A stretch of DNA of 64,000 bases, from positions 186,001 to 250,000 of the forward strand of contig NZ_CANMUA010000001.1 of the NCBI RefSeq assembly GCF_947500995.1. Direction: 5' to 3'. A program made the position numbers and the translations under genes. Of the stretch, positions 1 through 7,802 are shown piece after piece. The DNA is from an uncultured Serinicoccus sp. Its GTDB lineage: Bacteria > Actinomycetota > Actinomycetes > Actinomycetales > Dermatophilaceae. The notes under the pieces are model-generated. The model was not told the DNA's origin. It worked only from the letters and a program-made list of their open reading frames with translations, and ran no database searches. Each line of letters starts with the position of its first letter. The first letter of the stretch is position 1.

Positions 1-623
1 TTCTCCGGGTCCTTCTCGATCTTGCTCCGCAGCCGCTGGACGTGCACGTTGACCAGCCGGGTGTCCCCCGCGTGGCGGTAGCCCCAGACCTGCTCGAGCA
101 GCGACTCCCGGTCGAAGACCTGGGTGGGCTTGCTCGCCAGCGCCACGAGCAGGTCGAACTCGAGCGGGGTGAGCGGGATCTGCTCGCCGGCCCGGGTGAC
201 CTCGTGCCCGGCGACGTCGATCTGGACGTCACCCACCTGCAGCCGGGTGTCGTCGCCGGACTCGGTGCGGCGCAGCCGCGCCCGGATCCGGGCCAGCAGC
301 TCCTGCGGCTTGAACGGCTTGACGACGTAGTCGTCCGCACCGGCCTCCAGACCCAGGACGACGTCCTTGGTGTCCGTGCGGGCGGTGAGCATGACGACCG
401 GGATCCCGGACTCCGCCCGCAGCTCACGGCATACCTCGATCCCGTCCTTGGACGGCAGCATGACGTCCAGGAGGACGAGGTCGGGACGGAACTCGCGGAA
501 CATCGGCATCGCCCGTCCCCCGTCGGCGCAGCTGGCGACCTCGTAGCCCTCCTTGCGCAGCACGATGCCCAGCATCTCGGCCAGGGCCTGGTCGTCGTCG
601 ACCACGAGTACTCGAGCGCTCAC
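1..623 (-). CDS. mtrA: Two-component response regulator MtrA (3' end cut by window edge)
   Basis: OmpR/PhoB-family response regulator. The visible 207 residues hold a receiver domain (acidic pair DDD near residue 9, phospho-acceptor Asp in LLDVMLPSKDG near residue 53, conserved Lys in VVKPF) and most of a winged-helix DNA-binding domain (LTPLEFDLL, then VWGYRHAGDTRLVNVHVQRLR); the C-terminal residues lie beyond base 1. It is called MtrA because it directly follows ahcY on the same strand, as in the sahH-mtrA-mtrB-lpqB cluster of actinobacteria. In that family MtrA works with the kinase MtrB and controls cell-wall and division genes; the partner kinase would lie left of this window. The GTG start at 623 has an AGGAGG-type ribosome site a few bases upstream, so it is probably co-transcribed with ahcY. 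Confidence 0.9.
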   Translation of the reverse strand, partial: MSARVLVVDDDQALAEMLGIVLRKEGYEVASCADGGRAMPMFREFRPDLVLLDVMLPSKDGIEVCRELRAESGIPVVMLTARTDTKDVVLGLEAGADDYVVKPFKPQELLARIRARLRRTESGDDTRLQVGDVQIDVAGHEVTRAGEQIPLTPLEFDLLVALASKPTQVFDRESLLEQVWGYRHAGDTRLVNVHVQRLRSKIEKDPE

Positions 624-657
624 GGGTTCCTCCTGCGTCTGTGCCCCTGCACCAGCA

Positions 658-2121
658 TCAGTAGCGGTAGTGCTCCGGCTTGAACGGGCCGGCCACGTCG
701 ACCCCGAGATAGCTCGCCTGCTCCTTGGTCAGCTCGGTCAGGTCGGCCGCGACCGAGGCCAGGTGCAGCCGCGCGACCTCCTCGTCGAGCTCCTTGCGCA
801 GCGTGTGGACGCCGAGCGGGTAGGCCTCGAGCCGGGTGTGCAGCTCGATCTGGGCCAGCACCTGGTTGGCGAAGCTCGCCGACATGACGAAGCTCGGGTG
901 CCCGGTGGCGTTGCCGAGGTTGAGCAGGCGGCCCTCGGACAGCACGATGATCGAGCGACCGTCGGTGAAGGTCCACTCGTGCACCTGCGGCTTGATCTCC
1001 ACCCGCTGCACGTCCGGCACCCGCGCGAGACCGGCCATGTCGATCTCGTTGTCGAAGTGCCCGATGTTGCCCAGCACGGCCTTGTCCTTCATCGCCGCCA
1101 TGTGCTGCGGGGTGACGACGTCCTTGCACCCGGTCGCGGTGATGACGAAGTCCGCCGAGCCGATGACGTCCTCCAGCCGGGCGACCTGGTAGCCGTCCAT
1201 GGCGGCCTGCAGGGCACAGATGGGGTCGATCTCGGTGACGATCACCCGGGCACCCTGACCGCGCAAGGCCTCCGCGCAGCCCTTGCCGACGTCGCCGTAA
1301 CCGCAGACCACCGCGACCTTGCCCCCGATGAGCACGTCGGTGGCGCGGTTGATGCCGTCGATGAGGCTGTGCCGGCAGCCGTAGGTGTTGTCGAACTTGC
1401 TCTTGGTGACCGCGTCGTTGACGTTGATCGCCGGGAAGAGCAGCTCCCCGGCCTCGTGCAGCTGGTAGAGCCGGTGCACCCCGGTGGTCGTCTCCTCCGA
1501 CACCCCGCGGATGCCCTCGGCGACCCGGGTCCAGCGCTGCGGGTCATGCGCCAACGAGGCGCGCACGGTCTCCAGGATGACCTTCCACTCCTCCGGGTCC
1601 TCCTGCTGCGGGGTGGGCACGGCCCCCTGCCGCTCCCACTCCCGACCCTTGAGCACCAGCAGCGTGGCGTCGCCCCCGTCGTCGAGGATGAGGGTGGGGC
1701 CGGCCCCGTCCGGCCAGAGCATGATCTGGGTCGTGCACCACCAGTACTCCGGCAGGGTCTCGCCCTTCCAGGCGAAGACGGGGACGCCCTGGGGCTCCTC
1801 GGGGCTGCCCTGCGGGCCCACGACCACGGCGGCGGCCGCCTCGTCCTGGGTGGAGAAGATGTTGCAGGAGGCCCAGCGCACCTGCGCGCCGAGCGCGACG
1901 AGGGTCTCGATGAGCACGGCGGTCTGGACGGTCATGTGCAGCGACCCGGCGATCCGGGCGCCGGCCAGCGGCTGCTCGTGGGCGAAGCGTTCGCGCAGCG
2001 CCATGAGGCCCGGCATCTCGTGCTCGGCCAGCCGGATCTGGTGCCGCCCCTGCTCGGCGAGCCCCAGGTCGCGGACCCGGTGCTCCAGCGCGGTGCCGGT
2101 CGTCGTCATCGTGTCGGGCAT
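658..2121 (-). CDS. ahcY: Adenosylhomocysteinase (SAH hydrolase)
   Basis: Cytosolic NAD-dependent enzyme that splits S-adenosylhomocysteine into adenosine and homocysteine, relieving methyltransferase product inhibition and feeding methionine recycling. The 487-residue protein carries the NAD-binding motif GYGDVGKG at residues 274-281, the conserved block [11 protein letters not shown] near 235, the early [11 protein letters not shown] block, and the diagnostic C-terminus KPEHYRY, which in the family completes the cofactor site of the neighbouring subunit. Length fits the bacterial type with the internal insertion. The ATG at 2121 has no ribosome site; instead a TAGCAT hexamer ends 6 nt before it, overlapping the stop codon of the mycothione reductase gene upstream. 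It therefore probably starts its own leaderless message, with mtrA downstream. Confidence 0.97.
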   Translation of the reverse strand: MPDTMTTTGTALEHRVRDLGLAEQGRHQIRLAEHEMPGLMALRERFAHEQPLAGARIAGSLHMTVQTAVLIETLVALGAQVRWASCNIFSTQDEAAAAVVVGPQGSPEEPQGVPVFAWKGETLPEYWWCTTQIMLWPDGAGPTLILDDGGDATLLVLKGREWERQGAVPTPQQEDPEEWKVILETVRASLAHDPQRWTRVAEGIRGVSEETTTGVHRLYQLHEAGELLFPAINVNDAVTKSKFDNTYGCRHSLIDGINRATDVLIGGKVAVVCGYGDVGKGCAEALRGQGARVIVTEIDPICALQAAMDGYQVARLEDVIGSADFVITATGCKDVVTPQHMAAMKDKAVLGNIGHFDNEIDMAGLARVPDVQRVEIKPQVHEWTFTDGRSIIVLSEGRLLNLGNATGHPSFVMSASFANQVLAQIELHTRLEAYPLGVHTLRKELDEEVARLHLASVAADLTELTKEQASYLGVDVAGPFKPEHYRY

Positions 2122-2127
2122 GGGGTC

Positions 2128-2133
2128 ATGCTA
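2128..2133 (-). promoter_or_regulatory. -10 element of leaderless ahcY promoter
   Basis: TAGCAT on the minus strand, 6 nt before the ATG of ahcY with no ribosome site between. It coincides with the TAG stop codon of the preceding mycothione reductase gene. Confidence 0.6.
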
Positions 2134-3561
2134 CGTGGCGTCCCCGACGTCCTCCGGCACGTGCAGGCCCAGCAGCGCGTTCTCCAGCACCTCGGACAGC
2201 GCCGGGTGGATCCAGTACTGGCCCCGCGCCAGCTCGTGGGCGGTCACCGAGGGGCCCATGCTCAGCGCCTGGATGGCGGGCTGGATGAGGGTGCTGGCCA
2301 TCGGGCCCATCGCGTGCACCCCGAGCAGTCGCCCGGTCGCGGCGTCGCCCACCGCCTTGAGCAGCCCGGTGGTGTCCTCCATCGCCCAGCCGTACGCGGT
2401 GTCCCCGAAGCGCTGCACCTTGGTGGTCACGGCATACCCCTCGTCCTGCGCCTGGGCCTCGGTGAGGCCGACGCAGGCCATCTGCGGGTGGGTGAAGACG
2501 GCGGCCGGCACGAACCGGTGGTCGAAGGCGCGCAGGTCGTCGGGGTGGGCGAGGTTGTGGGCGACCACCCGGGCCTCGTGGTTGGCGACGTGCTTGAGCT
2601 GGTACTCGGAGGAGGCGTCGCCCAGCGACCACACGCCGGCGACGCCGGTGCGGCCGAAGCGGTCCACGACGACCCGCCCGTCGTCGTGGGTGGCCACCCC
2701 GGTGTGCTCCAGCCCCAGGTCGTGGGTGTGCGGCGTGCGTCCCGTCGCCACGAGGAGGACCTCCCCGCTCGCCGTCGAGCCGTCAGACAGGGTGAGCTCG
2801 ATCTCCGCCTCCCCCTGCTCGAGCGAGACGGCCTCGACCCCGGTCCGGACGTCCCACTGGGCCCGTGCGAGGTCGGTCCACGCGGCGGCCAGCTCCGCGT
2901 CGAGCGCGCGCAGGAGCCCGTCGCCGCGGGTGACGATCCGCACCGCCACGCCGAGGGCGGAGAAGATGTGGGCGAACTCCGCGGCGATGTAACCTCCGCC
3001 GAGGATGACCAGGCTGGCGGGCAGCTCGGGCAGGCGCATGACCGTGTCGGAGGTGTGGAAGGGCACCCCCGAGTCCAGCACGACGTCGGGGACGTGGGGC
3101 CGCGAGCCGGTCGCGATGACGACCTGGTCGCCCGTGATGCGGTGCACCGAGCCCAGCTCGTGGTGGCCTCCGGGACGGGTGATCTCGATCTCCAGCTCGT
3201 GGTCGGAGACGAAGCGGGCGTGGCCGAGGTAGGCGTCGGTGTTGCCCCCGTCGACGCGGTAGTCCCGGCCACCGTCGCTGATCGGGTCGATCCGGCCGAA
3301 GACCCGGTCCCGGATGTCGGTCCACCGCACCTGGTCCAGGCTCGCGTCGATGCCGAAGCGCGCCGCGTCGCGGATGGTCGAGGCCACCTCCGCGGCATAC
3401 ACGAACATCTTGGTGGGGATGCACCCGACGTTGAGGCAGGTGCCACCGAAGACCCCGCCCTCGACGACGGCGATCCGCCGCCCCTCCAGCTCGGGAGTGA
3501 CCAGCGAGTTGCCGGAGCCGGTGCCGATGATGACGAGGTCGTAGTGGGTGGTGTCGCTCAC
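2131..3561 (-). CDS. mtr: Mycothione reductase
   Basis: FAD- and NADPH-dependent pyridine nucleotide-disulfide oxidoreductase, 476 residues. In actinobacteria this family reduces mycothiol disulfide to mycothiol, the glutathione substitute. Visible: FAD-binding IIGTGSGN at residues 11-18, the redox-active pair in GGTCLNVGCIPTK (Cys42 and Cys47), a second Rossmann motif ILGGGYIAAE, and a C-terminal dimerisation domain ending with the catalytic His-Glu region WIHPALSEV. GSGNSL at the N-terminus and the overall pattern favour mycothione reductase over dihydrolipoamide dehydrogenase or mercuric reductase. The GTG at 3561 is chosen because a TACGCT hexamer ends 6 nt upstream; the frame stays open for 64 further codons, but that stretch lies beyond the likely transcription start. 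Confidence 0.9.
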   Translation of the reverse strand: MSDTTHYDLVIIGTGSGNSLVTPELEGRRIAVVEGGVFGGTCLNVGCIPTKMFVYAAEVASTIRDAARFGIDASLDQVRWTDIRDRVFGRIDPISDGGRDYRVDGGNTDAYLGHARFVSDHELEIEITRPGGHHELGSVHRITGDQVVIATGSRPHVPDVVLDSGVPFHTSDTVMRLPELPASLVILGGGYIAAEFAHIFSALGVAVRIVTRGDGLLRALDAELAAAWTDLARAQWDVRTGVEAVSLEQGEAEIELTLSDGSTASGEVLLVATGRTPHTHDLGLEHTGVATHDDGRVVVDRFGRTGVAGVWSLGDASSEYQLKHVANHEARVVAHNLAHPDDLRAFDHRFVPAAVFTHPQMACVGLTEAQAQDEGYAVTTKVQRFGDTAYGWAMEDTTGLLKAVGDAATGRLLGVHAMGPMASTLIQPAIQALSMGPSVTAHELARGQYWIHPALSEVLENALLGLHVPEDVGDAT

Positions 3562-3567
3562 CTGGTC

Positions 3568-3573
3568 AGCGTA
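3568..3573 (-). promoter_or_regulatory. -10 element of leaderless mycothione reductase promoter
   Basis: TACGCT on the minus strand, 6 nt before the GTG at 3561; no ribosome site is present. Confidence 0.55.
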
Positions 3574-3657
3574 GTTCGCCCCCAGACGCACGCCACCGGA
3601 GGTGGGGTCGCCCCCCCCCGGGGGCGCCGTGAGCAGCGCCAGGTATGCGGCACGGGG

Positions 3658-3686
3658 TTGCTTTCGTACAGGTGTTCGACTACACT
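3658..3686 (+). promoter_or_regulatory. Promoter of the DUF222-HNH gene
   Basis: TTGCTT at 3658-3663 and TACACT at 3681-3686 are separated by exactly 17 bp, a good sigma-70-type promoter. The first ribosome site downstream is GGGGGAGG at 3728-3735. An SOS-box-like palindrome fills the spacer between the two hexamers. Confidence 0.65.
3664..3679. promoter_or_regulatory. LexA (SOS) box in the promoter spacer
   Basis: TCGTACAGGTGTTCGA matches the actinobacterial/Gram-positive SOS consensus TCGAAC-N4-GTTCGA at 11 of 12 fixed positions; the only mismatch is T for A at position 4. It lies between the -35 and -10 hexamers, where a bound repressor would exclude RNA polymerase. Known context: 13E12/DUF222 family genes of Mycobacterium tuberculosis are among the LexA-regulated genes. 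Confidence 0.75.
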
Positions 3687-3743
3687 GGGAGGCACCCGCC
3701 GAGGTCGGCGGGGTGGAGCAGATCCTCGGGGGAGGTGGGTGTC

Positions 3744-5611
3744 GTGGCCGCATCGGTCGTCGAGTCGTCGCAGCAGGAGCCGGGTCATGCCGTGCTCGGG
3801 GTGCTGGGGGTGATCGGCGCCGCTCGGGCAGGCCTGGACGCGCGGTTGATCGAGGCCGCGCGGATCGTCGTCGCCACCACGGGGGCGGCGCTGCTCACGG
3901 ACAAGGGGTTCGCCAGCGTGGAGGAGCTGACCGACGCGCAACGACGGGCGTGGAGGTCCGAGGCCAAGCGAGCCGCGTGCGCGGAGGTCGAGGGCACGCT
4001 CGGACTGGGTGTCGTCGAGGCGCGGCACCTCGTGGGTGTCGCCTGTGCACCCAGGGGTGTCCGCATCCCTGTGCTGGGAGCTCTCGACAGGGGTGACGTC
4101 ACGTGGGGCATGGTCCGCGACTTCTGGCGCCGCTGCGCACGACTCTCCCCCGACGACGCGTCCCTGGTCGCCGAGTCCCTCTTCGGCACCGAGGCCGCCA
4201 CGGCCGCACCCGAACGCCTCACCCCCGACGACCTCCTGAGGGACACCCCGTGGCACGCCGCGGACTACCGGGCCGCGCTGGAACGGGAGGCCACCCGTGC
4301 CGAGGGGGTGGACGTCCAGGCCGAACGCGACCGACGCCGGGATGCCTACCGTCAGCGCCGCGCCAGCGTGGTCGTCGACGCCGACGGGACCGCCACGCTG
4401 TCCGTCACCGGACCCCTCATCGCCGTCGTCGCCGCACACTCCCGCATCGAGCGGGCTGCCCGCCTCCTGCGCAAGCACGGCGACCTCCGCACCCTGGACC
4501 AGCTCCGCGCCGACGTCACCGCTGCTCTGCTCGTCCACGGGCAGCTCCCCCTCCCCGACACAGCGGACGACGCGTCGGGGTGGCGCGACCTGCAGGTGCC
4601 GGACCTGCACAGGATCGCCCGCGTCGTCACGGGCATGCCGACCGTCCAGCTCCAGGTGGTGCTGCCCTGGGACACCCTCACCGGCAGCCCGGCATGCACC
4701 CATGCCGGGCTGGACGAGCGGTCCGGCCGCGAGGTGGCACACCTGCTCGGAGCACATCCCGCCGCCCTCACCCCCGGCCATGCGCGCGAGCTCGCCCTGA
4801 TGCCGGACACCACCCTGAGCCGGCTCCTGTGCGATCCCGCCGACGGGCGCCTCGTCGAACGCACCCTCACCACCTACCGGCCCGACGCGGACATGCGTCG
4901 GCAGGTCCTCGCGGCCGACGTCCACTCGCGCGCCCCCGGCACGCAGCACCCTGGTACCACCTGCGAGCTCGACCACGTCAGCCCCTGGGGCGGGTCGGAC
5001 GAGGAGGGCAGCCGCTGGGCGGCCCGACGGCCGAGACCAACCTCGTCGCCCTCGGCAAGCGGGCGCACCAGCTCAAGACGCTCGGCTGGGCCACCGCCCG
5101 GATCAACGACCTCCGCGACCTGACCTGGACCACCCTGCTCGGTCACACGACCACCACCCGCACCCACGACTACCGCCACTACGCACCCACCCCACGGCCG
5201 TCCGCGTCCGGACCGGGCGGCACCGCCGACCCCCCGCCACCAGCTGACCCGGACGAGCAGCGCGACGTGCTCAACCGCGCGCTGTACGACGCCCTCGGTG
5301 CACGAGGACCCGACGCCCTCCTCACCGACGACGACGACCACCCGGGCACCGGGGACCACGGCGGGCCCCTGTCGCGCTGGATGTTCATCCCCCGCCACCC
5401 TGGTGGGCAGCCCCCACCGGCACCCCGCCGCGCCCGCGTCGTCGGATCGGGCCCCGCAGGAGCCCAGCCCGCCGGTCCCGCGGGAATCCAGCCCGCCGGC
5501 CCCGCGGGAGACCAGCCCGCCGGCCCCGGCACGGCCAGCGACCCCGACACGCGAGACACCCCGCCCGGCCTGCCCTGGTCGTCCCCTCCGGACGGACCCC
5601 CGCCCTTCTGA
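3744..5611 (+). pseudogene. DUF222 / HNH endonuclease (13E12-repeat type), frameshifted inside the HNH motif
   Basis: A long N-terminal DUF222 helical domain is followed by a C-terminal HNH nuclease signature, as in mycobacterial 13E12-repeat proteins; function in vivo is unknown. The frame from GTG 3744 reads to CELDHVSPWG (His about residue 411) and then loses homology, stopping near 5123. The other half of the motif, GGPTAETNLVALGKRAHQLKT, resumes in the +2 frame from about 5020 and runs to the stop at 5609-5611. A single-base indel around 5008-5020 therefore splits the catalytic site. It could be a decayed gene, a strain-level mutation or a sequencing error. GTG 3744 is chosen because GGGGGAGG lies 8 nt upstream; the ATG at 3645 precedes the promoter. 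The tail holds three 24-bp repeats encoding QPAGPAGx. Confidence 0.85.
5465..5536 (+). repeat. Three tandem 24-bp repeats in the DUF222-HNH tail
   Basis: Three copies begin CAGCCCGCCGG at 5465, 5489 and 5513 and encode QPAGPAGI, QPAGPAGD and QPAGPGTA, a Gly-Pro-rich low-complexity tail. Copy number could vary between strains. Confidence 0.8.
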
Positions 5612-5629
5612 GGGCTGGGGTGTCGACGC

Positions 5630-6865
5630 TCAGCGCTGCAGCTCCTCCAGGACGGCCTGCAACCCGTGCCACACCTCGACGAAGGTGGTGGACAGCGGCG
5701 AGAGCCCCAGCCGCAGCCCGTCCGGGGAGCGGAAGTCGGGGATCACCCCGCGGTCCCAGAGCCGGGGGTATGCCTCCTCGAAGTCCGGGTGGCGCAGCGT
5801 CAGGTGACCGCCGCGCCGCTCGTGCGCACGCGGGCTCGCGACGACGACGCCCACATCGGCGGGCCAGGACTCCACCACGGACCAGGCGAAGTCGGTGAGG
5901 CGCAGCGACTTGCGCCGCACCTCGTCGATCCCGGCCTCGGCGAGCAGCTGCGCACCCAGGCGGACCGGCACCATGCCGATGATCGGCGGGGTGCCACTCA
6001 CCAGGGCCCGGATGCCCGCGGCGGGCTGGTAGCCCTGCTCCATACGGAAGGGGTCGCGACGGCCCATCCATCCCTGCACCGGTTGCTGCAGCGTCGGGAG
6101 GTCGTGGTGGCGGCGCGCGAGGTAGGCGTGGGCCGGCGCCCCCGGCCCCCCGCACAGGTACTTGTAGTCACAGCCCACGGCCGCGTCCCAGCCCCACTCG
6201 TCGGCCCGCACCGGGACCGAGCCGGCGCTGTGGCTGGTGTCCCACAGGACGAGGGCTCCGGCGTCGTGCACCACCCCCGTGACGCGGGCCGCCTCGGCGA
6301 CGAAACCGGAGCGGTAGGCCACGTGCGAGAGCAGGACCACGCCGGTGCTCTCGCCCACGACGTCCGCGACCTGCTCCGGGGTCACCCCCGCGGCCGGGTC
6401 GGCGTCGATCCACCGCAGGACGAGTCCGCGCTCGGCCGCGACGCCCTCCGCGACGTAGCGGTCGGTCGGGAAGTTGTCGGTGTCGATCACGAGCTCACGA
6501 CGTGCCGGGTCCGTCGCGAGCTGGTGGTCCACGAGCGCCCGCAGCACCTTGTAGAGCAGGACGGTGGTCGAGTCGGCCACCACCGTCTGGCCGGGGGCCG
6601 CGCCCAGGGCGGCAGCGCCGACGAGGTCGCCGACCTCCTCCGGCCAGCGCATCCACCCCTCGTCCCAGGACCGGATGAGCCGGGTGCCCCACTCCTCGCG
6701 GACGAAGCGCTCCATCTCCTGCGCGGCCCCGGCGACGGGGCGGCCCAGCGAGTTCCCGTCGAGGTAGGCCACCACGCCGTCCGCCCGCTCGAAGCGGGAC
6801 ACGAAGCGCGCCAGCGGGTCCTGGGCGTCGAGCTCCTGCGCGCGCTGCAGGTCGGGGTCAGCCAC
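5630..6865 (-). CDS. kynU: Kynureninase
   Basis: PLP enzyme that cleaves kynurenine to anthranilate and alanine (or 3-hydroxykynurenine to 3-hydroxyanthranilate) in oxidative tryptophan breakdown. The 411-residue protein shows the kynureninase-type N-terminus AYLDGNSLGRP, the phosphate-site region DSTTVLLYK, FPTDRYVAEG, WDTSHSAGS, and the Schiff-base lysine in GCDYKYLCGGPG (about Lys235). The GTG at 6865 is preferred because GGAGG lies 8 nt upstream, whereas the in-frame GTG at 6874 abuts that ribosome site. The start overlaps the end of kynA by 8 nt, so the two are translated together. No kynurenine formamidase (kynB) gene is seen in the window, although kynA product needs one. Confidence 0.95.
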   Translation of the reverse strand: MADPDLQRAQELDAQDPLARFVSRFERADGVVAYLDGNSLGRPVAGAAQEMERFVREEWGTRLIRSWDEGWMRWPEEVGDLVGAAALGAAPGQTVVADSTTVLLYKVLRALVDHQLATDPARRELVIDTDNFPTDRYVAEGVAAERGLVLRWIDADPAAGVTPEQVADVVGESTGVVLLSHVAYRSGFVAEAARVTGVVHDAGALVLWDTSHSAGSVPVRADEWGWDAAVGCDYKYLCGGPGAPAHAYLARRHHDLPTLQQPVQGWMGRRDPFRMEQGYQPAAGIRALVSGTPPIIGMVPVRLGAQLLAEAGIDEVRRKSLRLTDFAWSVVESWPADVGVVVASPRAHERRGGHLTLRHPDFEEAYPRLWDRGVIPDFRSPDGLRLGLSPLSTTFVEVWHGLQAVLEELQR

Positions 6866-7802
6866 GACCGTCACCTCCGTGGTAGCCCTCGGGCTCGACG
6901 TCCTGGATGGCCGAGCGCACGTCGTAGAGCTCGGGGAAGAAGGTCAGGTCCAGGGCGCGGCGCAGGAAGGGGGTGCCGCTCGACCCCCCGGTGCCACGCT
7001 TGCTGCCGATGATGCGCTCCACCGTCTTGAGGTGACGGAAGCGCCATACCTGGAAGTTGTCCTCGAGGTCGACCAGCTCCTCGGCCGTCTCGTACTCCGC
7101 CCAGAACCGCTGGGGGTCGGCGTAGACCCGCCCCAACGCCTCGACCACGCCCGGGTGCGAGTGGTAGGGCTGGGAGACGTCGCGGGCCAGGACCTCCTCG
7201 GGTATCGCGTGCCCGCGACGGGCCAGCCACGCCAGCACCTCGTCGTAGAGGCTCGGCCGGTGCAGCAGGCGGACCAGCTCGTCGTGCTGGGCCTCGTCGT
7301 GGGCGAAGACGGGGAGCATGCCGGCGTTCTTGTTGCCGAGCATGAACTCCACCGCGCGGTACTGCCAGCTCTGGAAGCCGGAGCCGGTGGCCAGGAAGGC
7401 CCGGAACCGGGCGTACTCGCTCGGGGTGAGCGTCGCCAGCACCGACCACTGCTCGGTCATGGAGGCCTGGATGTGCTTGACCCGGGCGATCCGCTTGAGC
7501 GCCTGCCGGTGGTCGTCGGCGCCCAGGAGCTCGCAGGCGCTGGTCAGCTCATGGATCACCAGGCGCAGCCACAGCTCGGTCGTCTGGTGCTGGATGATGA
7601 AGAGCAGCTCGTCGTGCTGGGGAGGCGTCGCGCGCGGGTGCTGCGCCGACAGCAGGGTGGGCAGGTCGAGGTAGGCGCCGTAGGAGAGGTTGCGCCCGAA
7701 GTCGTTCTCGATCCCGTGCTCGAGGTCGCGCTGCGCCCGGGTGTGCCGCGTCACCGGGTCCTCGCCCCGCTGACCGTCGGCGACCGGGTCCGCCCCGCTC
7801 AC
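6858..7802 (-). CDS. kynA: Tryptophan 2,3-dioxygenase
   Basis: Haem enzyme that opens the indole ring of L-tryptophan with O2 to N-formylkynurenine, the first step of the kynurenine pathway. Family signatures in the 314-residue protein: NDFGRNLSYGAYLDL, FIIQHQTTELWLRLVIHEL, SGFQSWQYRAVEFMLGNKN, and the distal block FRHLKTVERIIGSKRGTGGSSG; the His of FRHLK aligns with the axial haem ligand of the family and GTGGSSG with the substrate loop. The GTG start overlaps the stop of the upstream SIS-domain gene as GTGA, and the 3' end overlaps kynU, so this is a tightly coupled operon. Confidence 0.97.
   Translation of the reverse strand: MSGADPVADGQRGEDPVTRHTRAQRDLEHGIENDFGRNLSYGAYLDLPTLLSAQHPRATPPQHDELLFIIQHQTTELWLRLVIHELTSACELLGADDHRQALKRIARVKHIQASMTEQWSVLATLTPSEYARFRAFLATGSGFQSWQYRAVEFMLGNKNAGMLPVFAHDEAQHDELVRLLHRPSLYDEVLAWLARRGHAIPEEVLARDVSQPYHSHPGVVEALGRVYADPQRFWAEYETAEELVDLEDNFQVWRFRHLKTVERIIGSKRGTGGSSGTPFLRRALDLTFFPELYDVRSAIQDVEPEGYHGGDGRG

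Noticed and set aside
3645-3743. ATG 3645 as start of the DUF222-HNH protein
   Set aside because: It lies upstream of the -10 element and SOS box, has no ribosome site, and the encoded stretch has no family similarity; GTG 3744 has GGGGGAGG at good spacing.
3562-3753. N-terminal extension of mycothione reductase to 3753
   Set aside because: The extra residues are not like the family, and the FAD motif belongs close to the N-terminus; TACGCT 6 nt before 3561 supports the shorter form.
553-3813. A 1086-residue open frame on the plus strand
   Set aside because: It lies antisense to mtrA, ahcY and mycothione reductase, has the biased composition of a GC-rich shadow frame, and no recognisable domain.
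5008-5020. Programmed ribosomal frameshift in the HNH gene
   Set aside because: No slippery heptamer or stimulatory structure is visible at the break; a plain indel is simpler.
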